Source: Hesseltinella vesiculosa
Lineage: Eukaryota > Mucoromycota > Mucoromycetes > Mucorales > Cunninghamellaceae
Direction of reading: 5' to 3'
DNA: 64,000 nt
Assembly: GCA_002104935.1 (NCBI GenBank)
Contig: MCGT01000034.1
Location: 124,001-188,000 of the forward strand
Shown here in pieces: positions 32,918 through 43,768 of the stretch (position 1 is the first letter of the stretch; each line of letters starts with the position of its first letter). A model generated the notes under the pieces. It worked only from the letters and a program-made list of their open reading frames with translations, had not been told where the DNA came from and did not search any database. Both the position numbers and the translations under genes were made by a program.

Positions 32918-33104
32918 GAGTGAAGAAAAAAAAAATGAAAGTGAAAAAAAAACCAGCCAAGTCATGCTCTCGCTTTTTGTGTAACCGTCATCATCCAAGC
33001 CTGTAACCAATAGCAGCAGCCTACTGACTCGACCACTTTTTGAAAGTGGAGTAGAGATCTGTTTTCCTATTCATGTTCTCTTTTTCTCTTTGCCAATCTG
33101 AAAA

Positions 33105-33425
33105 ATCAGCCATTTTCTGCAGATCACTTCAATATAAATGAGCCGGCGTAAAATTACGCATGGGTAGAAAGCGAACTGCGGTTGTTGCTCTGATCGCTTG
33201 AGGACCGACTCCCTGATGAAAATGGCCGATTTTTTCATTTTAAGCTGGTGTATCGGAGGAGTCGACGCGAAACTGATCAAAAATTGGCTGAGCAATCTTC
33301 TCCAATCGACGTCATTTTTTCAGGGTCATCATCCTTTATTGCTTTGAGTACTTTTACAAAATGCCACATCGATCTGATCACCCAAAAGTGCTTTGCAGTG
33401 TTTGCTTCTTTTTTTTTTTTTTTTA
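33105..33425 (-). repeat. dispersed repeat, copy 4
   Basis: Inverted copy: on the minus strand a long A run, GTGATCAGATCGATGTGGCA, CAGCCAATTTTTGATCAG and AATCGGCCATTTTCATCAGG, with CAAGCGATCAGA after it. More diverged than copies 2 and 5. Non-coding. Confidence 0.65.
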
Positions 33426-33556
33426 CGAAACGAAGACAGTTTCTATCTTTTTTTTTTTCAGGTTTCCTGTCTTTTCCTATTGGCGCCTAATCTACTGTTT
33501 TTTGTCTTGTCATCCATCCACCAGCGACTTCCAATGATCTGTGAAAAGGTACATGA

Positions 33557-33724
33557 AAAGACTCACGTACAAGTCATATCTCATTAATTTCACGAAGCCG
33601 CTACGACACCAACGCCAAACGCAAGGGTGCAGTCCAACCTTGGCTGAAGGCTGATGTCGACTTTATGTTTAATAGCGTCTCGTTGACAAGCCAATTGCCT
33701 AACCTCCTACTCTCCATCACTTAG
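33557..33724 (+). pseudogene. orphan coding fragment
   Basis: A 55-residue frame whose second half (SRYDTNAKRKGAVQPWLKAD, then VDFMFNSVSL) has the composition and codon use of genuine protein, unlike its surroundings. It has no ATG and ends in a stop. Probably a gene fragment left in the repeat block; family not recognised. Confidence 0.3.
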
Positions 33725-33729
33725 AAAAC

Positions 33730-34374
33730 AAAGCATGGAACCTGTGCTTGCAATTCAAAAGCTAAGCCTACCTCATTTTAACCAGTATGCTCCTTCAAGG
33801 AATCTTAATGTGCTCCTGCTCGTTTATTAAAAACTTTTTTTCAAAAATCAATAGGACGCCATGTATTGTTATAATCGCTACACCCAACTCTTGAATCCCT
33901 GTCGAATGCACTTGGAGCGAGATCTTGGAGACCAATGTTGAAGGAGATGTGAGAAGAGAAGAAGCGAAAAAAAAAAAAATTGCGGGTCGGGCTTTTTATT
34001 TACGGACACCTTAGTTTGAGCCTTGACTGGTGGCCAAGCTTAGAACTGTGTAAAAACATCGACTTTTTAATCTAGGAGAGCTATGACATATTTTGCTTGA
34101 TACCACCAATAAAAGATATGTTTGTAGCTGACAGCCTAATTTTCAGAAGGAGAGAATTACAATTGCAGTAAGGTACAATTCCCGATTTGGAAGGAAGAGG
34201 TCAACAGAAAAAACGGCAGTGAACGAATGATGATGGTAATAACGAGTTTAAGGCTGGCCAGCATAGAGGCACAGTGACTGAGCGAGGGCATAGTTTTACT
34301 AGGGAGATTGAGAAGAAATGATTGTGGCAACTCACTGATTGCTGGCGAAAAAAACGCTTTTGCTGCACATCACT
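33730..34374. other. non-coding, gene-poor
   Basis: AT-rich sequence without supported coding or RNA features. Confidence 0.45.
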
Positions 34375-34700
34375 TTTGAGTTGTTAGACTATTGTAAAAT
34401 TTTGTAAGGGCACGCAAATGCTTGACATGAATGATGATGGTGTCGAAAAAATCAGGTCGATCGGCATTGGTCGCCCAGCCAACTTTTGATCATTTTCGCT
34501 ACACCTCCAAAAAATCGGCCATTTTCCCCAAGAGTCCCCGGGGCGATCTGATCTAAACCATAGCTCAAAATTGCTCAATAAATTCACGTCAAGTTCAAAT
34601 TTTGCATACCAGTACAAAATGAGGAGAAATGCCCTTGATTAAAATAGCATGTCTCTCAGACAGCAGAGGGAAGAGCGAGAAGGTTGGCAAGCATGTGCTA
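34375..34700 (+). repeat. dispersed repeat, copy 5
   Basis: Contains ATGAATGATGATGGTGTCGA, CCAGCCAACTTTTGATCATT, AAATCGGCCATTTTCCCCAA, GGCGATCTGATCTAAA and GCCCTTGATTAAAATAG, then GACAGCAGAGGGAAGAGCG, in the order of copies 2 and 3. Non-coding. Confidence 0.75.
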
Positions 34701-34862
34701 AAGTGATATCGTCAACACTTGACATCCGGTGTGCGTTAATAAGGCAAACACGATGGAAAACTCTTCCGTGCCATTTATTTGCGCGAGGCAAGAGGGGGTT
34801 ATAATAAAAGAATCTAGAGTGCAGCTGTGGGCAACGATTTAAATGTAATCACAGAGGGGAGG

Positions 34863-36419
34863 TTAAGGCTCCTTGACTTCCTCGATAGTGGTCTTCAAGT
34901 GCTCGGAAGAGCCATCAGATGTGGTAGGGGTAGGCGCATGGGGAGTCACAGCATCAGGTGTCTTGTTGGTGCTTGTGGTTGATTCCGGAATCACTTTGGT
35001 TTCTTGCTTGGCTGTCTCGGTTTCTTGCACCACTTCTTCACTACTGGGGTTGGGACTGGGGTTAGGCTCAGCTGGCAGCTTTCCCTTTTCCTCCTTGGCA
35101 GCTTTGAGTTCATCACGGTACGATTGTTGCTGCTGGCGGGGGTGGAAGACCTGGGGTTTTTTAGTCGTGCTGGATGACAGCGAAGGGGTGGACGTGGTCG
35201 AGGTGGCCGGAAGAGCGCCGGGTGACGAGGCTGAGGGAGATGGCGTAGGCTTGGCCGATGGGAAATTGCGACGGCTCAACAGCATGCCCTTGAAGCTTCG
35301 CACCTCACTCTTGAAGCCCTGGATGGCTGGGTGATCTTGGCCGCCACGGATGGCTGTCGAGCCATACATATAGGGCATATAGGATGGTGAGTGAGACAGG
35401 TCGGGTCGGTTTATGACGTCCTTGAAATCAAGCATCGCCGTTTTGACACTGCCCAAGCTTGCATCGTCTCGTCGGTCAGACTCCTTTTGCAATCGCTTGC
35501 TCAGTTTCTCCAGTCGTGCCACGAGCGCCTTTTGCTCCTCCAAGATGGTCGTAAATGGCTGTGTAGTGCCGGTCGAGGTATCCCTGACTTGCTGGTAACG
35601 TTCGTGGTGATCCTTGTAGCGTTGGCTTTGGTACCCAGAGATGGATCGGAAGATCGGTATCATATAGCGCTACATGACAATTAAAGGGGAAGGTGAGCTG
35701 CGCTTCCCGAAGGCGTTTTCTGGGCTGCTGCTCTTTACCCTGACAACGCCCACAAGACCAGCTGTGAGGCCGATGGCGCCGGAGCCAGCAATGATGGCCA
35801 TGGCAAGGATGCGTTTCCAAGTCATGCGCACAGGCTCATACGAATAGTACATGATTTGTGTTGGCGGCCTGACGAGAGGACGAGGAGGAATGGTCGGGGG
35901 ACTGGCTGGCCCAATGTGCTGCTGGACAGGTATGACCTACGAATGGACGAGATGAGGTGTAAAAAGAATGAAAGAAGAAAAAAAAAGGCTAATTACCGAA
36001 GTCGGAGGCGTTGGTGAGGGGGTGACATGTGAGGACGAAGATGGCGAGCCAGACGTGCGTTGGAATGCTTCATCGATTTCTTCCTGGGTCAAGCCCTTTT
36101 GCTTCAAAAAGGCGACCTTTTTGGACTTGTCGGCGGCTTGGACTTTGGCAGACGACAAGAACTTGATGGCTTGCTGGACTTGATCTTGTCGAATAGGCGC
36201 TGGCACTGGTTTGGCAGCTGCTTCATCAGCTACAGAAGCAGCAGGAGTGGACGGTGAATTGGCATGGTTTGTTGAAGGTGGGGATGAGGCAGGCTGCTGT
36301 ACGGTGTGTGTTGAAGGTTGTGGTGATTTAGGCACAGATGTAGGCTTGCCTAGCAATGCAGCAATATCCTGTTTTTGCCGCTCTTGTTGTGATAACGTGG
36401 CATTGTCGTCTTGTGCCAT
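34863..36419 (-). CDS. PEX14: peroxin 14, peroxisomal import docking protein
   Basis: Three exons (minus): 36419-35997, 35936-35739, 35669-34863; 475 residues. Residues 76-121 are the Pex14 N-domain (IRQDQVQQAIKFLSSAKVQ, KKVAFLKQKGLTQEEIDEAF), which binds WxxxF motifs of Pex5. A Pro-rich stretch (PTIPPRPLVRPP) is followed by one membrane segment (about 184-204) and a coiled coil (ILEEQKALVARLEKLSKRLQ). The long C-terminus is Ser/Pro/Thr-rich and acidic. It acts at the peroxisomal membrane as part of the docking complex with Pex13/Pex17. Divergent from PPG1 with 206 bases between the start codons. Confidence 0.93.
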
Positions 36420-36625
36420 GCTCTTTGAAAAAGAAAAGGTGAAGCTTTCAAAAAAAAAAATTGCACATGACAAATGAAAAAAGGTGAGGATTTGTGTGTG
36501 GGGGATGATTTGAAACACCGACAGTAGGAGCCGGTGAGCTCACCATTTCTGTCGCCTTCTCTCCTTTTTTCTTGGATTGTTGATATCCGTGTCACTTTTT
36601 TTCTTTGCTTCTAATATATGATACC

Positions 36626-37951
36626 ATGACACTCGACCTCGATACCTGTTTAGAACATCTCTATGAAAAGAAACTGTTGGCTGAATGCGTGCTGAAGGAA
36701 ATCTGTGAGAAAGCAAAAGAGCTTTTGTTACGGGAGAGCAATGTTATGCATATCCAAGCGCCTGTTACTGTGGTGGGCGACATTCACGGGTAAATTACCA
36801 AACAAAACAGAAGCCCCTTTTCATCATCCTTGCCGTCCTTAATCTATTTCTTCTTTCATTTGTAGTCAATACTATGACTTGATCGAGATCTTTCGCATTG
36901 GTGGTTACTGCCCAGACACCAATTATTTGTTCCTGGGGGATTATGTTGATCGTGGCCTTTACAGTATCGAAACCATTGCTCTACTGACATGTTTGAAACT
37001 ACGTTATCCTGATCGTGTTCAGTTAATACGAGGTAATCATGAATCTCGTGCCATCACCCAGGTATGTTCGCTGTCAAAAAAAATCAGGTCTAGTCGCTGG
37101 AACCAACCGTCTTTTTTTTTTTTTCTCGCTCTTGGATTTGACTCTTTAGACCTATGGCTTTTATGCCGAATGCATGCGAAAATACGGATCGGCGCAAGTT
37201 TGGCATTATTTTACAGACATGTTTGACTTTTTGACGTTGTCTGTGGTGATTGACAACAGTATTTTCTGTGTCCATGGAGGTAAACGAAAAAGCCGCAGCC
37301 ATATCGAGGTGCCCAACTCTCATCGTTTTGTTCGAACAACCTAGGCCTGTCTCCAACGATTCATGTCTTGGATCAAATCAAGATTATTGACAGATTTCGA
37401 GAAATTCCGCATGAAGGCGCCATGGCCGATCTCGTTTGGTCCGACCCTGATCCAGACAAGGACGATTTTGCTATATCAGCCAGGTAACGATCTTTCTCTG
37501 ACTTGGTCACAGAGCCTTAATTCTTTTTTACGCGTAGAGGTGCTGGTTACACTTTTGGCAAGTTGGTGGTAGACAAGTTTCTGCATCAAAATCAAATGTC
37601 ACATATTCTAAGGGCGCATCAATTATGCAATGCCGGGTATTTGGTAAGAGAAAAAAAAAAAAGCGGAGGCCGTCCTCTCATTTTTGTTCATGATGCAGGT
37701 CCTCTTTGAAGACAAGCTATCGACAGTGTGGTCTGCACCAAACTATTGTTACAGATGCGGGAACAAGGCCTCTATTTTAGAAGTGGGTGGCAATGGCGAA
37801 CGATTCTTTAATGTGTTTGACGCCGCTCCTGAAAATGACGAAAAGAACAGCCAAGTCGCAGTTCCCATGGTAAATTGAGAAAGTGGCTCACTCTCTCCAT
37901 TTTTAACCGCTTTTATTTTTCTAGGATCATCAAATTGATTACTTTTTATGA
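36626..37951 (+). CDS. PPG1: PPG1-type serine/threonine protein phosphatase
   Basis: Seven exons: 36626-36789, 36866-37061, 37150-37279, 37345-37483, 37538-37643, 37699-37869, 37925-37951; 310 residues, PP2A catalytic size. Metal-site motifs are intact: GDIHGQ, GDYVDRG, RGNHES, and HGGLSP. The blocks [34 protein letters not shown], and [16 protein letters not shown] fit yeast Ppg1 better than PP4 or PP6. The 27-base last exon restores the C-terminal DYFL, the carboxymethylation/assembly tail of the PP2A group. In yeast Ppg1 is the phosphatase of the Far/STRIPAK complex. No long insert like that of yeast Ppg1 is present. Confidence 0.92.
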
Positions 37952-38094
37952 ATGCCGACGATAATAAATGTCTTTTACTGTTCGCAGTTCATAGGGCAAA
38001 AAAAAAAATAAGGGAGAAAACGAGCGGTGACTGTCGCCCGCCATTTTTTCTTCTTTTCCGCATTTTTTTTTTTTTTTTTTGAAAATCATAAACC

Positions 38095-40242
38095 ATGGAT
38101 CAACATTGGAGAGGCAATGGCCGAGGTCGTGGACGCGGACGTGGTAACTATTCACAATCGTACGAACAAAATGAAGTATCCATTACTTCCAGACTTGGTC
38201 CTATGCCCAACAACAACCAGAACAACACGAACTACAACAACAATTACAACAACTCCAACTACAACAACGAAAGTAATTTCAACAGCCAGAATAATTTCAA
38301 CAGCCGTAATAATTATGACAACTCGAACACCAACAGCCATTTCACGCCTCGTGGTGGTTACCGTGGTCGTGGCCGTGGCCGCGGCCGTGGAAGACCCACT
38401 CCCCAAACCACCCTCCAAGATGAAGACATGGATATGGGCGCAAACATGTATGGAATCACGCTCCTCTGCTTTCACTGAACTTTCTAACGTTTTTTTCTTT
38501 TTTTCATTGGTCATAGTCCTGCTGGTGCTGTCGTAGTGAAGGCAAGCCCATTTACTGCCAACCAGCCAGTGACTGACCATTATTTTTATATAGATTACTG
38601 GCCATCCTGCCAAACATGAACGAGAACTGCTCAACTTTTTACATCGCAAAATGCGAGCCGATTGGGTCGAACGCCAGGTAAAAAAAAATAAATAAATAAA
38701 AAGAGTTGAATGAATTAACCATCACCCTCCTCATTCAGGTTGTCACCGAAGGAAATGTCACCTACATCACCGTCGACAATATGGATATTGCGCAAGAAAT
38801 GCTTAGGAAGGATGGCTTTACTTTTTACGACCAGGTGGTACGTGAGCCTTTCGACCATGTTGGTTGTGTGCTGACTCCCTCGCTTTTCCTTGCGTCTTTG
38901 TTATAGCTGTCTATCGCACTAAACGACGGATCTACACCCACGCCTCAGCATCAACCACGCCAACAGCAAAGGTCAGGCGACGGCCGCAGCAATGCCCTGA
39001 CTTTATTTGTTCAAGAACGCTGGGACCCACAATATGGTTACTTCAATTTGGATGAATTGCCTTCTACCAAGCATTCTGTGGTGGTCGTTTTGAACCAGCT
39101 GCTACAAGAAGCAAAGCGGCTATTCGATGACAAGGTAAAAGGAGTGTTCCACAACCTCCTCCCAGAGACTGACCCCCCCTTTTTATGGTGTCATCAGGTG
39201 ATCACCATCTCGGTCGCCCGGAATGGACTCTTCAACAGCGGCCCTATTAAAATCATAGCCGACCTCTTTCCCAATATCAGCAATCTTTCACTGGCTGACA
39301 ACGACTTTAAAAAGCCAATGGCTCTTGATGCATTAGCATGTAAACTACCCCATCTCACTGAACTTGTGTTGACCGGCAATCCCCTCGCCACCTCGATGGA
39401 CCCAGCCACCTACGCCAGGTAACTCCTTTTTTTTTTCAAGTGCCACTCACGCAGCCCTTTTCCTTGTACTTGTAGGGAGATGCAGCAACGATTCCCCACC
39501 CTGACACAACTAGATTATCAGCCATTGGCAGCTCTGGCGGCCCCTCCATCAAGCATACCATCCATCCAGTCCTTGCCACCTGTACAACCTGATTTCTTTG
39601 ATCAGCCTGTGTCTCAGCAAGCTGCACAAGATTTTCTATCAAAGTAAGCCCATCTCATATAAAAGTCGATATTCATGACACGCCTCTCTTAGATTTTTCC
39701 CCACCTTTGACTCCAACCGCTCTGCCCTGGCCCCTCTCTATGACGAAGCTGCCAACTTTTCGATCAAGGTCACGCCCAACTGCCCAGCCTATGCATCTTG
39801 GAGCCAAGGTAAAAGGGACTGCTTCACCGTCGCCCATCCGCTGATGCCTCTGTCTAGGTCCTCTTATTGCCGTCGGGAACCAAAACATTGCCGCCAAACT
39901 CACCACCTTACCACCCTCCTTCCATGACCTCACGCGCGCTGGAGCATTCGCTCTGGATGCTTGGCAAGCAAAATCACCAAATCCAAAATACGCCGGTCTG
40001 CTAAACATCAATATCCATGGCAACTTCCGTGCTGGTAATGAATAAAAGAAACAAGAGACAAGAACACTGGACAGCTTAAACTCAATGCCTCTTTGTTTTC
40101 TTTAGCTCAATATGACGTTGGCTTTGATCGGTTTTTCATTCTTGCTCCTGCCACCGAAAACTCTGCTGCCCAACAAGCTGGCTGGCAATACATTCTTTTA
40201 GCTGATTCCATGGTCGTTCGCAACGTTGCCTTGTCTGTCTAG
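38095..40242 (+). CDS. MEX67: MEX67/NXF-type mRNA export receptor lacking the TAP-C domain
   Basis: Ten exons: 38095-38447, 38517-38541, 38594-38677, 38739-38837, 38907-39134, 39198-39418, 39476-39643, 39693-39808, 39858-40034, 40106-40242; 535 residues. Residues 1-117 are an RG- and Asn-rich arm. An RRM-like fold follows (GNVTYITVDNMDIAQEML), then LRRs (ISNLSLADNDFKKPMALDAL, LPHLTELVLTGNPLA), then an NTF2-like domain (FFPTFDSNRSALAPLYDEAA, FDRFFILAP). Exon 2 is 25 bases and is followed by a GC-AG intron (AAG/GCAAGC). The protein stops right after the NTF2-like domain; the UBA-like TAP-C module that binds FG nucleoporins is not found downstream. It should heterodimerise with an Mtr2/NXT1 protein. 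It may be a specialised paralog. Confidence 0.87.
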
Positions 40243-40662
40243 TATTTTTTATTAAAAGTCATTGTGTATTTCTCCCCTTTGGAAGCAGTTTGGGAAAAGA
40301 TGCACGGATGATCCTACGGAGTCAAGCTTAATTTGGGAAAAGAAGGTCAATGAACAGCCCTCCGATACCACACATACGTCAAAGACAACAAAATGCCTGA
40401 ACCGAATAGCGATACAACGGTGCTCGATGAATTCACTCCAAGCATTACAGTGAAATATAATTCTAATGCAGTGAATCCTAACCACCTTACTTAAGCGTGT
40501 TCGGCGCAAGTTGCGCAGCTGCTGAATAGGATGTCATGGTAAGTTACAGCCTTGGCGAGATTTGGTTTCTAACCGCTACACCAGGAAACCACCATCTCAG
40601 CCTGAAAAAAGGAAGCTCAAATGTGCATTTATTGCTCCAAGGGTATTTACAAAGGAAAGGGT
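40243..40662. other. convergent intergenic region
   Basis: Lies between convergent 3' ends. A minus-strand stretch at about 40510-40590 resembles the 5' half of a tRNA (GGTGTAGCGGTTAGAAAC) but no B box follows. No TAP-C-like coding sequence is present. Confidence 0.5.
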
Positions 40663-42264
40663 CTAGGGGTCCAAGTCTATGCGCCTTTTCTTAAAGGCTG
40701 CGCCATCTTGATCAGAAGGTTGAACGGCAGGAGGCGTGGGTATGGGGAGTCCTTTGCGAGCCAAGCAGTGACGACAGTACCAGGGATCCAGATCCATTTC
40801 GAAAGACTGGATGGGCGGGTCTTCACAGAGCTGATGGACACCCTGATCGCAGTCGTCGCAAAAAAAGATAGTATTGACATTGTCGATGGAGTCAGCGATG
40901 TGGCACACTTTGCACGTGGCCATCGCTACAGCGTGATCTTCGTCCGTCATCATCACGTCATTCTGATCGTAGTCCAACATCTCATCGTCATATGTGTAAT
41001 CGTCAATGGTGATTAGGCCACGTTGGTCCTGGCCAGCGTCATCCGAGGTGGATGTGGCTGCATCGTAGGCGTTGAGGCTGTCTCGTTTTTGGCAAGTGCC
41101 ATTCTTTGCATCGCCTGTGACGACTGTCTCGTTGCAATAAAACAAGTAAAAAGGGAGATACTTCTTGGACCATGGAGACGGCAGTGTCGGCTTTCCTTGC
41201 TCATCCTCCACTTGGACACCGCGCAGATCTGCCAGCACTTGCAGAGATGGAATCTAAGCACCCAAAAAAAAAAAAAAAAGGTGAGTGACGGTTACTGTTT
41301 CTTTGGAGGATCTACCTTGATCTCGATATCCGATTGGGTCATATCGTTGAGCACACGCCAGTGGGAGCCATTGGTGTCGCCCATGTAGTCACGTAGGTAC
41401 AGGCACCATTTGGGCGGCAGTGCTGGATCCGAGACGTGGACCATCAATGCCCCCATTAACAAAAAATCAGAGCGGATCAACAGCGGCTTGGTGGTTTGTT
41501 CCTTGACGTGATCGTAGACACGTAATCGGTCTCGGATCAGCAACTGCAGGTTTGCGGAAGAGGAGGATACTGAGCCGTCAATGTCCATGGCTCGGATGGA
41601 CTCGTTCTTTTCCAAGTAGGAGAGGGTTCCTCGTAGCACAGTGTCGATCGCCATGGGTCGGCCCTACAAGACATTTCTACGATCAGCATGTTTCTCTTTT
41701 CTTGCATCTCTTCTCTTTCTCAGGGGTACCTTGTGGGTGCACGTCAGTCGATCGTCCTGTAAAGAGGCCACTTTGCCGTACCGAATCAGTTTGATACAGG
41801 GTCGTGTCTATGACAGCAAATTATAAAAGGCGTCAGGGCTTCTTTTTATCGATTGCAACGTGTGGTACAACGGGTTGACTTACAGTTTCATTCATGATCT
41901 TTATGCGAATACCCACGGGTTCACAGTCGGTATTGTTTTTGGTTTGTTCCACGAGATCGTTCCAGTCGTCGGGGCGTGTCAATGCGGCATCTAGCCAGTA
42001 CCATTGGTCTTTTGTTGCTATGGATGTTGATAGGCTATCACTGGTATTGTCGTTGGCGGCTGGTGATGCAAAGTAGCTTTGAGTACAAAAAGTTAGAAAC
42101 CCATCCAGATCACAACCATCCCCAAACGTTTGCAGGGCTTCTTGGATCACCTGCAACAAATTAACGGAGGCGTCATGAATCAAATGCTGTGGTATTATAA
42201 ATAGTTGTAGCAAGACACGCGCTAAAAGAACTCGGGGTATGCTTTTGATCAATACTCCATTCAT
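40663..42264 (-). CDS. PHD-finger protein
   Basis: Four exons (minus): 42264-41884, 41807-41730, 41663-41316, 41253-40663; 465 residues. The C-terminal PHD finger is complete: CKVC, FFCDDCDQGVHQLC and WYCRHC (Cys4-His-Cys3), followed by a basic tail KKRRIDLDP. The region before it (SHWRVLNDMTQSDIEI, then YLPFYLFYCNE) weakly recalls the end of ubiquitin-specific protease domains, but no Cys box is seen. The start is uncertain: ATG 42264 gives an open frame with a hydrophobic leader unlike the rest, and an alternative frame from an ATG 27 bases upstream also looks plausible for the first 30 codons. Nuclear histone-tail reader by family; exact role unknown. Confidence 0.7.
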
Positions 42265-42437
42265 TTTCCAAGCCCATCAAGGATTGTTGTTGCAAGAAGA
42301 AGAAAAAATGAAGCAGCGTTTTCACCCCCTTTTTTTCTCAAACTCCCCCGGCTGCAAAAAAAAAAAAAAAAAATCGTACATTGAAAAATCTAAAGGATAT
42401 GAACAACTATGGTGACATAAAATTACAAAACCAGGAT

Positions 42438-43346
42438 TCAAACAGGTTCCTTCTTGGTTTCTGGAGGGGAATGGACGGTGTCTGTGGACAAGGCTTCATC
42501 GTCTTTCTTTTGCAGGGCCGGGAACCAACGGAAAACGTAATAGAGCGTCCAGATACCACAATCAAAAATGGCAATGCAAATGTAGTTTACCAGGCTCAAG
42601 GTATCAATGGTCGGTCGGAAGGCTAGCCATCCACAAAAACGTTAATCGACTGCCCTTGTCTCTCTCTGTTTTCTTTACCGAGGCTGATCGTGGAAAAGAC
42701 CGAGCCAAAGAAATCCATGAATAAAAAGACATGGGAAATGCCCAGCACTCGCCGATGATCTAGGTTCAATGAGTCAGAGAAGCTCGCCTTGTTTCCCACG
42801 AGCCTTACAGATGATTTCCATGTACTGGGGCATGAATCCGAGAAGAATCAAGACGACCGGGAGCACGCCAAAAAACTGGATGGCGTGTTGGTTGTCGTCC
42901 AGGGCAGCTCGACGGAAGGCAAATACCAGACCGGCTTCCAAGGCCCCAGCCAATACGATACTGACAGCGAAGGCTACGCAGGACCGTTGCCAGCTCCAGC
43001 CTCGTCCATAGTAAAGCTCTTGCACAAGACAGATCAGGGTAATCAGGGTGAACAGTTGAGGCTGCACAATCAATGGGATGGCCACCCCAAGGCCAATGTT
43101 GTAATTGCCGAGGATCACTCCCGCCAGAACCCAGATCAGCATCATCCATGGCGACACCCCATCGGTGGATTTCTTTTTGTAATTCTTGTAGGCTAATCAG
43201 GCACAGGAGGCAGGGGCAGAAAAAGGGTTAGACGTTTTTTTTTCATGGCTCCTATTTAATCACCTACCTTGGGGTGCCATTTGAAATGACCACAGCACAA
43301 GTCCAAAGTATCCAAAGACTTGCTCAATTAATTCTCCATTGACCAT
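42438..43346 (-). CDS. PQ-loop repeat membrane protein
   Basis: Four exons (minus): 43346-43268, 43192-42809, 42759-42679, 42622-42438; 242 residues. Two PQ-loop motifs are seen: WSFQMAPQAYKNYKKKSTDG, joined across intron 1, and GFMPQYMEIIYHRRVLGISH, joined across intron 2. About seven membrane segments fit the SWEET/PQ-loop fold (SLC66-like). The C-terminus is short and acidic. Relatives include vacuolar/lysosomal basic amino acid or cystine carriers and uncharacterised fungal homologs; the FMDFFGSVFSTISL block resembles the uncharacterised fungal group. Substrate not readable. Confidence 0.85.
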
Positions 43347-43768
43347 TCGCAAGTGTGAGTGTCGACCAAGTGTTGCAGTAAAAGGAAAGGAGAAAACATG
43401 ATCCCAGACCTGTCAAAAAAAAGTGAAGGACGGGCGGGCTTTGATTCCGCCGTCCAACCCCGTGTGAATGTCGATGCCATGTTGTTTAAAATTGCCAAAT
43501 TTGAAACGAGGACCCTCCATTTTGCAGTCGTTTTGAAGGATAACTTCACTTGCAGAAGCTGATATTCAAACTACGTAACAATGACATCGGTGACCAATCT
43601 GCAAATGTCTCTGCACCCTGCTACATTCATTAAAGCGAATAAACCAGAGCTCTTTTATTATTATTTTTTTTATCAAAACTCAATGAGTAACAAACTCTTT
43701 GTGCACACATGAGACTGGTCCGTCATCGCGGAGAAAAAAAAAGACCTTTGGATGCCTATGAGTGAGCT
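43347..43768. other. intergenic, no gene seen
   Basis: 5' region of the PQ-loop gene and 3' region of the decarboxylase gene. Short frames only. Confidence 0.5.

Noticed and set aside
40510..40590. Minus-strand tRNA-like stretch (GGTGTAGCGGTTAGAAAC)
   Set aside because: The A-box-like part is not followed by a B box (GGTTCGA) or a matching acceptor stem.
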